This document shows, piece after piece, positions 16,285 through 25,823 of a DNA stretch of 64,000 nucleotides. The notes under the pieces are model-generated. The model was not told the origin of the DNA, did not search any database, and was given only the letters and a program-made list of their open reading frames with translations. The first letter of the stretch is position 1, and every line of letters starts with the position of its first letter. The stretch spans positions 1-64,000 of the forward strand of contig NZ_JAGGQL010000005.1 of the NCBI RefSeq assembly GCF_018613315.1, written 5' to 3'. The translations under genes were made by a program, and so were the position numbers. Source of the DNA: Bacillus sp. ISL-37 (lineage in GTDB: Bacteria; Bacillota; Bacilli; Bacillales; Cytobacillaceae).

Positions 16285-17031
16285 ATGCTGAATCGGCAAT
16301 ATGTGAGAAGTATCAGTCTCAAGAGCGAGGAAGTTCCATCATTTGGAGATTATCCGTTTAATCTTCCGAGTTTTAAAGCATTGAATGAATTAACTCTCCA
16401 CCCTAAGGTGACATTTCTAATTGGTGAAAATGGGATGGGCAAATCGACTTTACTTGAGGCGATTGCTGTTAGTCTGGGTTTCAATCCTGAAGGAGGTTCA
16501 TATAATTTCAACTTTTCAACCTATGACTCCCATTCGGATTTAGGGAATTATTTACGTATTGTAAAAGGAATAGAAAGGCCACAGGATGGGTTTTTCCTGC
16601 GTGCTGAAAGCTTTTACAATGTGGCTTCAAATATAGAAGTGATGGACCGAGAAGGAATGGGTCCAAAGATTATTGATTCATTTGGCGGAGAGTCTTTGCA
16701 CGAACAATCACACGGCGAAGCATTTTTCTCAACCTTCCTTCACCGGTTTCGTGGCAATGGCCTATATATTTTGGATGAACCCGAGGCAGCACTCTCGCCG
16801 CTGCGGCAGATGTCGATGCTGACGCGCATCCATGATCTAGTAAATGATAACTCCCAGCTGATCATCGCCACGCACTCGCCGATCATCATGGCCTATCCTG
16901 ATTCAGCGATCTATGAATTCAGTGAAGAAGGTATTTTTAAAAGAAAGCTGGAAGAAACGAATCATTATCGCATCATGAAACAGTTTTTCGAGAATACGCC
17001 AAGGATGATCCATCATCTATTAACTGAATAA
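16285..17031 (+). CDS. AAA-family ATPase (ABC/SMC-like)
   Basis: 248 residues with Walker A GENGMGKST (47-55), a signature-like SHGEAFFSTF near 142-151, Walker B LYILDEPEAAL (160-170) and the switch His in IIATHSP (193-199). This is the AAA_21/RecF-like soluble ATPase arrangement found in stand-alone predicted ATP-binding proteins. No membrane partner or nuclease gene is adjacent, so the role is unknown. The 20-21-bp repeat array ends 77 bp upstream. Confidence 0.85.
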   Translation: MLNRQYVRSISLKSEEVPSFGDYPFNLPSFKALNELTLHPKVTFLIGENGMGKSTLLEAIAVSLGFNPEGGSYNFNFSTYDSHSDLGNYLRIVKGIERPQDGFFLRAESFYNVASNIEVMDREGMGPKIIDSFGGESLHEQSHGEAFFSTFLHRFRGNGLYILDEPEAALSPLRQMSMLTRIHDLVNDNSQLIIATHSPIIMAYPDSAIYEFSEEGIFKRKLEETNHYRIMKQFFENTPRMIHHLLTE

Positions 17032-17052
17032 ATTCTGAAAAATGGCTTTTCC

Positions 17053-17772
17053 TTATTGCTTCTTGATCATTTGCTTAAAAACCCTGAACACTTTAATGAA
17101 ATTTGCGCTCTGCCATTTTATCCATTCCAGGGCAAGTATGGTAATTAAAAGCCAGATTGCACCGGCTAAGTGGCCCGCCAGGACATCGCTTGGAAAGTGG
17201 GCTCCAAGATAGATTCGAGTAAATCCGATCCAGACAACCAGAAAGCCTGCAACAAAAATTGCAATCCATTTAGTCAAAGGCTTTCTTGCAAAGCGGACGA
17301 TCAGATAGGCAATAAAACCGTAAAAAATCAGCGAACCCATTGAATGTCCACTTGGAAAGCTGTAGCCAATTGCATCGATCTCGGGATTAATAGAAGGACG
17401 CCCTCTTCCATATAGATGTTTCAACAATTTTGTCAGCGCACCTCCGCCACCGATGGCGATCAATAAAAACAGAATGCCTAATTTATCCTTCGCTTTTACC
17501 CATAATGCAATTATCGCAGCAAGAGTGCATAACGACAAAAACCAAACAGAACCTAGCTCTGTAACAAACATCATGATCTGGTCCAAAGTACCGTTTTCGA
17601 TTAAGTTAATCCTTTGAATGACCGCCTCATCAATCGCATTGATTTCGTTTTCAAGCATTTCTTCTGCTAATTCCGAGAATATGACGATAAAAAGAGCAGA
17701 CATACCTGCTCCAGCAAGCATCAGTAAAAACGGCAATCCTGACTCCTTCAACTCTTCCTTATTTAATTCCAA
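17053..17772 (-). CDS. PAP2-family phosphatase
   Basis: 239 residues, about six membrane helices. The three phosphatase motifs are present: KHLYGRGRP (C1, about 127-135), FPSGHSMGS (C2, about 148-156) and TRIYLGAHFPSD (C3, about 194-205). The catalytic His is in C3 and the supporting His in PSGH. Likely an undecaprenyl- or phosphatidyl-diphosphate/phosphate phosphatase acting on the outer membrane face. TTG start at 17772 follows GGGAGGTAGGTGAT. Convergent with the ATPase gene with only 21 bp between stops and no obvious hairpin. Confidence 0.9.
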   Translation of the reverse strand: MELNKEELKESGLPFLLMLAGAGMSALFIVIFSELAEEMLENEINAIDEAVIQRINLIENGTLDQIMMFVTELGSVWFLSLCTLAAIIALWVKAKDKLGILFLLIAIGGGGALTKLLKHLYGRGRPSINPEIDAIGYSFPSGHSMGSLIFYGFIAYLIVRFARKPLTKWIAIFVAGFLVVWIGFTRIYLGAHFPSDVLAGHLAGAIWLLITILALEWIKWQSANFIKVFRVFKQMIKKQ

Positions 17773-18129
17773 ATCACCTACCTCCCTTTTTCAACATTAA
17801 AAACAGCTCATTTTCCCATTATGTAAAATCGTAACTTCTTTACATGGCCTGATTTGTAAAACCAACAATTATCCTAACTTTATTGAACTTTTACCCGACA
17901 AAAATATGAGTAAACGGTACTCTCATCGTTATTGCTTCTAATACGACAACGGGGGATTTATTTTACTAATAAAATTTCGTCGAACCTTTTATCTTTGTCC
18001 ATGAGGATGCCATCCTCAAAATTACTTTTTCACAATCATGACTTGTAAATATTTGCATACTTTGTGATAGACTATTTTTATAGAAAACAACATGAGACTG
18101 ATAGAAATAGATTTTAAGGGGGAGTAGTA
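17773..18129. other. divergent intergenic region
   Basis: Holds the promoters of two divergent genes. The only distinct structure is TGAGGAT-gcc-ATCCTCA at 18002-18018, a perfect 7-bp inverted repeat without a following T-run, which could be an operator for the patatin-like gene. No small ORF with a ribosome site seen. Confidence 0.4.
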
Positions 18130-18981
18130 GTGTATAACAGTGGTTTAATCCTTGAAGGCGGAGGCATGAGAGGTGTCTACACTGCCGGGGTGCTGGAGCA
18201 CTTTTTAGATAATGAATTATTTTTCCCGTATGTCATTGGCGTTTCTGCTGGTGCATGCCAGGGATCTTCCTATATTGCCAGGCAGCCGGGACGTAACAAG
18301 CAAGTCACGATTGATTATGTAAAACATCAAGATTATATTTCTTATAAAAATTTACTATTAAAAAAGGAATTATTCGGGATGGATTTCATTTTTAATAAAC
18401 TCCCTAATGAGCTTGTTCCATTTGATTTTGAAACTTTTAACAGAGCTGCTGAAAAGTTTCTTGTTGGGACGACCGACTGTATCACTGGCGAACCGGTATT
18501 TTTCGATAAAAATGATGTGCCCGAGGATTTTCTTAAAATCATCAGAGCATCCAGTACACTGCCGTTCATGGCACCTGCCATCGAATTCCAGGGCAGGACG
18601 CTGATGGATGGCGGCATTGCGGATCCTATCCCAATTAGGAAAGCAATGGCTGATGGGGTAGTAAAAAACGTCATCGTTTTAACGAAACCAAAAGGATATC
18701 GCAAGAAGAAATCTTCCCTCTCCTGGTTGCCACGATATGTATATAAGGAATACAAAGGGCTGCACACTGCGCTCGAAAAACGGTACAAGCTGTATAACGA
18801 AACTCTTGACTATATTGAAGAACTCGAAGCAAAAAAGGAAGTCTTCGTCATTAGACCTTCAAAGGATCTCAAGGTAGGAAGAGTTGAGCGCAATCCCGAT
18901 AAACTGACTCAATTGTATGAAGTTGGATTTGAAGACGCAAAGGAAAGTTTCGGTGAATTGAAAGACTGGCTGGGAGACTAA
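18130..18981 (+). CDS. patatin-like phospholipase (YjjU-type)
   Basis: 283 residues, serine lipid acyl hydrolase. The oxyanion loop GGGMRGVYTAG is at about 10-20. The nucleophile Ser39 is in GVSAG, and the catalytic Asp160 is in MDGGIADPIP. The C-terminal segment FVIRPSKDLKVGRVERNP matches the tail of YjjU-like members. GTG start at 18130 with GGGGGAG upstream. It is followed 2 bp later by the nucleotidyltransferase gene, forming a two-gene unit. Confidence 0.9.
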   Translation: MYNSGLILEGGGMRGVYTAGVLEHFLDNELFFPYVIGVSAGACQGSSYIARQPGRNKQVTIDYVKHQDYISYKNLLLKKELFGMDFIFNKLPNELVPFDFETFNRAAEKFLVGTTDCITGEPVFFDKNDVPEDFLKIIRASSTLPFMAPAIEFQGRTLMDGGIADPIPIRKAMADGVVKNVIVLTKPKGYRKKKSSLSWLPRYVYKEYKGLHTALEKRYKLYNETLDYIEELEAKKEVFVIRPSKDLKVGRVERNPDKLTQLYEVGFEDAKESFGELKDWLGD

Positions 18982-18983
18982 AA

Positions 18984-19742
18984 ATGCTATTAAATGATGC
19001 ACTTGAAGTTTTATCAAATAGCCTTAAACAAGACAAAAGAGTTCAAGCTATTTTTGTAAAAGGATCTTTGGGGCGCGGCGAGCAAGACCAACATTCTGAT
19101 TTGGATTTATATTGCCTTGTGGAAGAGAAAGACCTCGATGGTTTCCTTCAAAGTCGGATCCATCATCTAGAGTCATATGGAAAATTACTTTTTCATGACG
19201 ACATTTTCATCGTTGCACCTCAGATTCTTGCACTATATGAAAATATGCTTCATGTCGATTTATTTACAGTAACAGAGAAGACTTTTATTGAAAAAGACTT
19301 CTTTAAAGTCATTTACGACCCGGCAAATCTACTGGAAAAACACAAAAACACTCAAAACCTCAGGTTATCTGCGGATGAATTCCAGGATGCTGTCGATGAT
19401 ATTGCCTGGTTTCTTTTTCAATATAAAAAATCTGCAGCAAGAGGCAATGATTTATGGTCAGTGAATATGCTCAATCAGGTCATGTCACATCTATCAAGAG
19501 TGTTGCTGCATAGATATAAACCTGAACGAGCCCAATTAGGATTGAAAACAGTAGAAACTTCACTGCCATAAGAACTGATTAAGAATATCAGCAGAATCCA
19601 GGAAAACATCACTCCACAAAAACATCACATTGCTGCTGTGCTTCTTCGTGACCTTTTGAACCAAGAGGCGGAATGGATTCTTAATGAAGTTAATAATCCA
19701 GACAAGATAAAACCATTATGGAATAAGGTTTTGGAAGAGTAG
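18984..19742 (+). pseudogene. nucleotidyltransferase-domain gene with premature stop
   Basis: The frame starts MLLNDALEVL and has the pol-beta-type motif KGSLGRGEQDQHSDLDL at about 25-41, with the two metal-binding Asp residues. Codon 196 is TAA (19569-19571, after ETSLP). The same frame then continues, coding-like, with ELIKNISRIQENITP and ends with a TAG at 19742, so the intact gene was about 252 codons. The 195-residue product keeps the catalytic domain but loses the helical C-terminus. It might still be active. One base change in a Lys, Glu or Gln codon would explain it. Confidence 0.75.
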
Positions 19743-19895
19743 TGTTTGCATTCACCTGCTTTCGAATAAATTCCATCACCGCCTTTGGCAAACATATTAT
19801 ATTTCCATTCTCAACCGCTTTCATTGAACCTATGTCTAAAAGACCAATCCATTCCCGTGATATGCTTCAGAGTGTAGACCCTCCAGTTGAAAACG

Positions 19896-19936
19896 AAAAT
19901 GGCGTGTAAACTGACACCAGTTTTACACGCCATTTT
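19896..19936. terminator. terminator hairpin, bidirectional
   Basis: AAAATGGCGTGTAAA and TTTACACGCCATTTT pair perfectly around 11 nt. It probably ends the patatin/nucleotidyltransferase unit. Between 19743 and 19895 I see only short open stretches without starts. Confidence 0.85.
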
Positions 19937-19946
19937 TCTGATTTTT

Positions 19947-20216
19947 TTAGTATTCGCATTCAACAAAAGCTTTTGGGAGATCTAAACGAATAGGCCATGA
20001 CTTTTCAGCAATTTCTTTTCAAAAAAGGTTTTGCCATTCAAATATAGACTTCTTCAACTTTACTTCCAAATGTTTCAGGATAAAGGTTTAGCAGCAACTA
20101 TCCCTCCATTTAGTATATATGTAGGGAAAAGAATCAATACCAGTTCCATAAGTTTTTTGCATTAAAGTTAATGCATCAATTAATTTTTTTCTATCCTTGA
20201 TGGGTGGTTGGTCTAT
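19947..20216 (-). pseudogene. decayed gene remnant
   Basis: One minus-strand frame reads QPPIKDRKKLIDALTL, then MQKTYGTGIDSFPYIY, is interrupted by TAA and later TGA, and resumes as KEIAEKSWPIRLDLPKAF before a final TAA. The composition is protein-like on each side of the stops, as in a dead gene. No start or family can be assigned. It fills most of the gap before the oxidoreductase gene. Confidence 0.4.
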
Positions 20217-20302
20217 CTAAAGGAAAACCACCTTAACGGACCATATGAATTTGAATGGACTCTGCTTTCCTGTATATTAAGGCTAGAAAACAATTAGGAA
20301 GG

Positions 20303-21325
20303 ATGATTACTATTTCTATTCAAAAGCAAATACAGCTTAAAAAGAGACCAACTGGAGTTCCTACTTCTGAACATTTTGAATTTGTGGAAGTTCCTGTAGA
20401 ATCACCTGCAAAAGGAGAAATACTTTTGCAGACTATTTATATTTCGGTTGACCCTTATTTACGAGGGCGCATGAATGACACCAAATCCTATATTCCACCG
20501 TTCAAATTGAACGAGGCGATTTCAAGTGGCGTAATTGGAAAAGTAGTTGAGTCAAAGTCAGACCTTTTTGAAGTTGGCGATTTCGTAATCGGCTCATTAG
20601 GCTGGCAGGAGTTCTCCGTCGCCAAAGAAAATACTATACGTAAAATTGACCCGAATCTGGCACCAGTATCAGCCTATTTGAGTGTATTGGGCATGACCGG
20701 TCTTACGGCGTACTTTGGCTTACTGGATATCGGCAAGCCGAAAGCAGGAGAAACCGTTGTTGTATCCGGTGCCGCAGGAGCTGTCGGTTCGATTGTGGGT
20801 CAAATCGCAAAAATCAAAGGTTCAAGGGTCGTTGGTATTGCTGGTTCCGATGAGAAGGTTCGTTATCTTCTGGATGACCTTGGATTTGATGCAGCAATAA
20901 ACTACAATACACAGGATGTAGGCTCCGCTTTAAAAGAGGCATGTCCTGATGGGATCGATGTCTATTTTGAAAACGTAGGCGGAGAGATTTCAGATACAAT
21001 TTTCCCGCTCTTGAACAACTTCGCAAGAATTCCTGTCTGCGGAGCGATCTCAGCTTATAACAAGTCTGAGCCAGATGTAGGGCCCCGGGTGCAAGGGTAC
21101 TTAATCAAGACAAGTTCGTTGATGCAAGGTTTCACTGTCGGCAATTACTCCTCCCGTTTTGGCGAGGGAGCGAAAGAATTGGCCGGCTGGCTTTTAGAAG
21201 GGAAATTGAAGTATGAAGAAACGGTTACAGAAGGCTTTGAAAATACAATAGATGCATTTTTGGATTTGTTCAAAGGCGCGAATCTGGGAAAAGCTATCGT
21301 GAAAGTTGCAGATTCTGACAAATAA
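20303..21325 (+). CDS. yfmJ: NADP-dependent oxidoreductase (YfmJ-like, MDR family)
   Basis: 340 residues of the zinc-free medium-chain dehydrogenase/reductase family, leukotriene B4 12-hydroxydehydrogenase/alkenal reductase type. It reduces alpha,beta-unsaturated carbonyls with NADPH. The substrate-domain motif SVDPYLRGRMND is at about 47-58, and the nucleotide-binding VSGAAGAVGSIVGQIAK at about 155-171. Chosen start ATG at 20303 matches the homologous N-terminus (QKQIQLKKRPTGVP); AGGAAGG abuts it closely. The frame is open to 20255, but that extension is not family-like. Confidence 0.88.
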   Translation: MITISIQKQIQLKKRPTGVPTSEHFEFVEVPVESPAKGEILLQTIYISVDPYLRGRMNDTKSYIPPFKLNEAISSGVIGKVVESKSDLFEVGDFVIGSLGWQEFSVAKENTIRKIDPNLAPVSAYLSVLGMTGLTAYFGLLDIGKPKAGETVVVSGAAGAVGSIVGQIAKIKGSRVVGIAGSDEKVRYLLDDLGFDAAINYNTQDVGSALKEACPDGIDVYFENVGGEISDTIFPLLNNFARIPVCGAISAYNKSEPDVGPRVQGYLIKTSSLMQGFTVGNYSSRFGEGAKELAGWLLEGKLKYEETVTEGFENTIDAFLDLFKGANLGKAIVKVADSDK

Positions 21326-21389
21326 CTAGAAATGCGCATTTCATTTTAGTTCTCTGTAAAAAGTATATGAACCCGTTTTTATTAAAGAA

Positions 21390-21419
21390 AAATGGCATAC
21401 GTCAATTCGTATGCCATTT
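21390..21419. terminator. bidirectional terminator
   Basis: AAATGGCATACG and CGTATGCCATTT around tcaatt, between the convergent oxidoreductase and aldehyde dehydrogenase genes. Confidence 0.8.
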
Positions 21420-21484
21420 CTTCTGCTAATTTAACTCACTTTACTTCAAACCAGATCGGCAGTAACATCCGTAAATTTTTATTT

Positions 21485-22912
21485 TTACAACCTAACCCCA
21501 ATAAACTTCATCTCAGTCATTTCTTCCATCGCATACTTCACGCCTTCTCTGCCTAGTCCGCTTAGTTTCACGCCGCCATATGGGTAATTGTCCTGACGGT
21601 ATACGGATGAGTCATTGATCCAGACTCCTCCCATTTCGAGGCTGTCTGCAACTCGATAAGCGCGGCTGATGTCTTTTGTAAATACGCCTGCCTGAAGACC
21701 ATAGATGGAATCATTGGTATTTTCGACCGCTTCTTCTTCCGTTTTGAAAGGCATCACGGCTACAATTGGGGCAAATGCTTCTTCTTTGACAACTTTCATG
21801 TCCTTTTTCACATTTGTGATGATCGTCGGATGCATCATCGTTCCCTTTCTTTCGCCACCAGTTTCAATAGTGGCTCCTTGTTCTCTTGCTTCTTCCACCC
21901 ATTCCTGTATTCGTTTTGCAGCGTTTTCATCGATCATCGGGCCAAAGTCTGTTCCTTCTTCTAGCGGATCACCGATGTTCAGTTTATTCGTTGCTTCAAT
22001 ATACTTCTTGAGGAACTCGTCATAAATACCTTCCTGGACGTATATTCTTTGAGCGGAAACACAGACTTGTCCCGAATAACCGAAGGCTGCATTAACCAGC
22101 CTATCGACGGCATCATCAATATCGGCGTCCTCAAAGACGATATTCGGCGAGTTTGAACCGAGTTCCATTGTGACCTTTTTAAACCCGGCTGTGTCGCGAA
22201 TGATTTTACCGACTGTCAAACTGCCAGTGAAGGTGATTTTAGGAACATCTTTGTGAGGGACGAGAGTCGAACCTGCCGTTTTACCAGTACTAAGAACCAG
22301 ATTCAGCACTCCGTCCGGCAGTCCTGCATCATGGAAAAGCTTTGTAAGCATATATGCGGATACAGGTGTTTTTTCAGCAGGCTTAAAAATCACCGTATTG
22401 CCCGCAGCTATCGCCGGTGCAATCTTGTGCAGCGATAAATTCAACGGAAAATTAAATGGAGTGATCGCCCCTATTACCCCCATCGGCTCCCGCTTCACCA
22501 TTCCAATCCGATTGTTTCCGCGCAGCGCTGCATCCATTGGCACCATTTCGCCTGCAGTATGCTTGGACAGTTCACTTGAGAAGCGGAGAATCTGGATAGA
22601 TCTCATGATTTCTGCCCTGCTATGCTTGATGGGCTTTCCCGCTTCCATCGCTATAATCTCGGCAAATTCCTCTTTCTTTTCTTCCAAAAGTTCGGAAGCT
22701 CTAAGAAGAATATCTGCTCGCTCATGTGCCGGCATTGTTTTCATCGTATTATGGAAGGTCTGGAGGCTGTTTTCAATTGCCTCCTCCATTTCCTTTTTAC
22801 CAGCAAGATGCATCTCTGCAACCAACTCGCCGCTGTAGGGATTCCTCACTTCCATCGTTTCAGCGCTCGCACCAATCCTTTCAGCACCGTTGATGATTGA
22901 AGCAATTTTCAT
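21485..22912 (-). CDS. aldehyde dehydrogenase family protein
   Basis: 475 residues from ATG 22912, which follows GGAGGG by 6 nt. NAD(P)+-dependent oxidation of an aldehyde to an acid or CoA ester. Catalytic Cys284 (GYSGQVCVSAQ) and Glu250 (VTMELGSNSPN) are present, as is TFTGSLTVGK at about 227-236. It resembles succinate-semialdehyde/glyceraldehyde-type bacterial ALDHs, but the substrate is open. Start lies 17 bp after the acetolactate-synthase-like gene, so the two are an operon. A joint pathway from a pyruvate-derived product is an inference. Confidence 0.9.
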   Translation of the reverse strand: MKIASIINGAERIGASAETMEVRNPYSGELVAEMHLAGKKEMEEAIENSLQTFHNTMKTMPAHERADILLRASELLEEKKEEFAEIIAMEAGKPIKHSRAEIMRSIQILRFSSELSKHTAGEMVPMDAALRGNNRIGMVKREPMGVIGAITPFNFPLNLSLHKIAPAIAAGNTVIFKPAEKTPVSAYMLTKLFHDAGLPDGVLNLVLSTGKTAGSTLVPHKDVPKITFTGSLTVGKIIRDTAGFKKVTMELGSNSPNIVFEDADIDDAVDRLVNAAFGYSGQVCVSAQRIYVQEGIYDEFLKKYIEATNKLNIGDPLEEGTDFGPMIDENAAKRIQEWVEEAREQGATIETGGERKGTMMHPTIITNVKKDMKVVKEEAFAPIVAVMPFKTEEEAVENTNDSIYGLQAGVFTKDISRAYRVADSLEMGGVWINDSSVYRQDNYPYGGVKLSGLGREGVKYAMEEMTEMKFIGVRL

Positions 22913-22929
22913 CACATTCCCTCCTGTTC

Positions 22930-24561
22930 CTAACATAGAATTTCACCTAATTTTTCGGTTAGCTTCATGTTTTCGCTGTAGTCCACAGGGCAATCGATTA
23001 AAACTGGTTTGTCCATGGCGACTGCTTTCTTGATCGCATCCTTCAGTTCTCCCTCTTTTTCTATCCCAATCGCTTCAAAACCGTATGATTTTGCAAGCTG
23101 GATAAAATCAGGATTGCCAAACTTGATATTCGACGACCTTTTGAACTCCTTCATCTGCTTCCATTCAATCAGTCCGTAGCCGCCATCTCGCCATAAAAGG
23201 ATGATAATCGGCAGATTTAATCTTTTTGCGGTTTCAAGTTCTGCACTGGACATTTGGAACGCTCCGTCGCCAACGACCGCGACAACATTCCGTTCCGGAT
23301 GGACCATTTTTGCAGATATTGCTGCAGGGACGGCAATACCCATTGAAGCCAATCCGTTGGATATCAGACAGGTGTTTGGCTCAAAAGTATGATACATTCT
23401 TGCCATCCACATTTTGTGAGCTCCGACATCCGAGATGACAATATCCTCTTCGTTCATCACAGACCTGAGATCATGGATGATTTTCTGCGGTTTTACTGGA
23501 TAGCTTGTATCGTCAGCATAGCTCTCATATTCATTTAGCGTTTTTTCCCTCACGTTTGCTACCCACTTGTTATCCCTTTCAGCGGATGAGATGACCTTTT
23601 CTAACTGCTTGAGATTTTCATTGATATCACCAATAACACTATGTTTTACAGGATAATGGGCATCTGTTTCGGCTTCTATTGTATCGATGTGTAAAATAGG
23701 GCTTTCCCCACCAGGATTCCAGTTTTTTGGCGGATATTCAGCTATGTCAAAACCAATCGCAATGATCAAGTCGGACTGTTCAAAACCACATGTGATATAG
23801 TCCTTGCCGCTAATGCCAGCAGTCAAAAGGCTTTGATCATTTTTCCAGGAAATCGCCCCTTTCCCCATGAAGGTATGAACGACCGGAAGATCTGCTTTTT
23901 CCGCGAAAGATCTCAGGCTTTCCTCAGCCTGTCCTCTTTCAACACCCATTCCGGCAAGAATCAGTGGATGCTTCGCCTGTTCAATAAGATTAGCTGCATC
24001 TTTGATGACACGCTCTCCCGCTTCCATAATAGTTGGTTCAATAATTTCCAGAGGTTTACCCTCTACTTCCATCGCGGCAATATCTTCTGGCAGGTCAATA
24101 TGGGTTGCTCCGGGCTTTTCCCCTTGTGCAACATCAAATGCTTTCCGGACAACCTCAGGAATGATTTCCGCCTTTTTCACCTGTGTATTCCACTTCGTCA
24201 CCGGCTCGAAAATGGATACCAGGTCATAATATTGGTGTGAAATTTTATGCTGGCGGTCCAAGCCTGCCTGTCCTGTGATGGCAACGATCGGACTGTGGTC
24301 CATATTTGAATTGGCTACCCCAGTTAATAGATTCGTCGCGCCTGGTCCAAGAGTCGCAAGGCAGACCCCCGGTTTCCCGGTTAGTCTTCCGTATGTCCCA
24401 GCCATAAAAGCGGCATTCGTTTCATGTCTTGTTACAACGAATTCAATGTTCGAATCGAGAAGAGCGTCCATAATATCAAGGTTTTCCTCACCTGGAACAC
24501 CGAAAATGTATTCAACACCCTCGCGTTCCAGACATTTAATCATTAATTCAGCTGCTTTCAT
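22930..24561 (-). CDS. acetolactate synthase-like thiamine diphosphate enzyme
   Basis: 543 residues with the three TPP-enzyme domains. The cofactor-activating Glu47 is in TRHETNAAF. The TPP/Mg motif begins GDGAFQMSS near 429 and ends with the Asn position occupied by GGYG. The core FGVPGEENLDIMDAL at about 20-34 is typical of catabolic ALS/AlsS annotations. The usual active-site QMKEF segment follows. No ilvH or alsD is adjacent; the partner is an aldehyde dehydrogenase gene. It could also be a pyruvate-oxidase-like or other carboligase. ATG preceded by AAGGAGTG. Confidence 0.82.
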   Translation of the reverse strand: MKAAELMIKCLEREGVEYIFGVPGEENLDIMDALLDSNIEFVVTRHETNAAFMAGTYGRLTGKPGVCLATLGPGATNLLTGVANSNMDHSPIVAITGQAGLDRQHKISHQYYDLVSIFEPVTKWNTQVKKAEIIPEVVRKAFDVAQGEKPGATHIDLPEDIAAMEVEGKPLEIIEPTIMEAGERVIKDAANLIEQAKHPLILAGMGVERGQAEESLRSFAEKADLPVVHTFMGKGAISWKNDQSLLTAGISGKDYITCGFEQSDLIIAIGFDIAEYPPKNWNPGGESPILHIDTIEAETDAHYPVKHSVIGDINENLKQLEKVISSAERDNKWVANVREKTLNEYESYADDTSYPVKPQKIIHDLRSVMNEEDIVISDVGAHKMWMARMYHTFEPNTCLISNGLASMGIAVPAAISAKMVHPERNVVAVVGDGAFQMSSAELETAKRLNLPIIILLWRDGGYGLIEWKQMKEFKRSSNIKFGNPDFIQLAKSYGFEAIGIEKEGELKDAIKKAVAMDKPVLIDCPVDYSENMKLTEKLGEILC

Positions 24562-24657
24562 ATCAACACTCCTTTGCGTGTATTAATCCTTATAATGACT
24601 ATTCCACGATGGAGTGTAGATAAACTTTTAGTAAAGAATGGAGGATTGGAGTAACAA

Positions 24658-24698
24658 AAAAAGTGCGGCAATCCCTAATAGGATTACACGCACTTTTT
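24658..24698. terminator. bidirectional terminator
   Basis: AAAAAGTGCG and CGCACTTTTT enclose an inner AATCC/GGATT stem. It ends the minus-strand terC gene, 11 bp beyond its stop. Confidence 0.8.
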
Positions 24699-24708
24699 CC
24701 ATCATTAA

Positions 24709-25485
24709 TTATAAAGAGTTGCCTTCATCCTTAGTTTTTTTCGCTGGAGCAAACCATCCCAGAAGGGCTATTCCGATTAATACTCCATAGAAGATTGTTG
24801 TCCAAAGAGTACTATGTGGGAAATCATGGTGTAAGATAGCAATATCTTCATGAGCCAGGGTTATGACTGCAAGCTTCACACCAACCCATGCCACAATCGC
24901 ATAAGCAGTTGTTTCCAATGCTGGACGCTGATCAAGCAGCTTAACGAACCATGTGGCTGCGTATTTAATTAAGATCAAACCGGCAATTCCTCCAAGAAGA
25001 ACGACGATGAACTTTCCACCGTCCATACCGCCAAATTCTCCAAGTGGTGAGTCTGGAAGACCAAGGGCAAGAGCAACTGCCGCAAGAATTGAATCAATCG
25101 CAAATGCAAGGTCTGCTAAACCGATTTTACCAACAGTCGGCCAGAAGCCCATTCCTCTCGCTTCCTTCTCTTCTTCCTCACGAATATTTTCATTTTCCTT
25201 ACCAAACTTAGCCTGGATGACATGCTTCAGTCCCAGGTAAAGCAAGTATGCTGCACCGATTGCCTGTACCTGCCAGACGTTTGCAATGAATGAAATAGCA
25301 AATAAAGCCCCAAACCTGAAGACAAACGCCATCATAATTCCATAATTTATTGCTTTTTTCTTCTGATCATCAGGTAAATGTTTCGCAATGATAGCCAGTA
25401 CAAGTGCATTGTCAGCCGATAGCAAACCTTCAAGACCGATCAATATTAATAATGCCCAGGCATATTCAAGCCAAATTCCTTCCAT
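24709..25485 (-). CDS. TerC-family integral membrane protein (YceF/YkoY-like)
   Basis: 258 residues, about seven helices. The family motifs are GLEGLLSADNALVLAI at about 17-32 and GLADLAFAIDSILAAVAL at about 140-157, each carrying an intramembrane Asp pair thought to bind metal. Bacillus subtilis TerC proteins export Mn2+ for exoenzyme metalation. The chosen ATG at 25485 has GGAGAGAGG upstream; the longer frame to 25509 does not. I found no yybP-ykoY riboswitch in the upstream 100 bases. Confidence 0.9.
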   Translation of the reverse strand: MEGIWLEYAWALLILIGLEGLLSADNALVLAIIAKHLPDDQKKKAINYGIMMAFVFRFGALFAISFIANVWQVQAIGAAYLLYLGLKHVIQAKFGKENENIREEEEKEARGMGFWPTVGKIGLADLAFAIDSILAAVALALGLPDSPLGEFGGMDGGKFIVVLLGGIAGLILIKYAATWFVKLLDQRPALETTAYAIVAWVGVKLAVITLAHEDIAILHHDFPHSTLWTTIFYGVLIGIALLGWFAPAKKTKDEGNSL

Positions 25486-25823
25486 CAACCTCTCTCCTTC
25501 CTCTTTCACAACTCTTATGTAAATGTCTCATTAACATTAGAATTACCCACTAAGCCTTACACAATCCAAATGAATATTGCTTAATTTACTGAGTTACATT
25601 CCATGTCTTCTTCATTTACCTATTTCCATATACCTTTTAAAAGCAATAGATAAACTTACCAATAGAATTATGGTAGAGACTTTAATACTTTATATTTTTT
25701 CAGTAAAATATTCAACATATTTGTTTTTTTCAGAAACAGAAAATAAACAGACCAGCTTGTCCGTTTTGTTGGTCATATTTACCGTTCTGGTAACTCGCCG
25801 TAAAGTCGTATGAATGTCATTCA
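25486..25823. other. AT-rich intergenic region
   Basis: Contains the terC promoter region. A 78-codon open frame at 25577-25813 has no ribosome site and low-complexity hydrophobic composition. No hairpin or repeat of note is visible. Confidence 0.4.

Noticed and set aside
18002-18018. Terminator hairpin TGAGGAT-gcc-ATCCTCA
   Set aside because: It lies between divergent promoters and is not followed by a T-run; kept only as a possible operator.
25486-25600. yybP-ykoY manganese riboswitch upstream of terC
   Set aside because: The conserved loop sequences of that riboswitch are not visible in the leader region.
25577-25813. 78-codon hydrophobic plus-strand frame
   Set aside because: No Shine-Dalgarno sequence, low complexity, and situated in AT-rich non-coding DNA.
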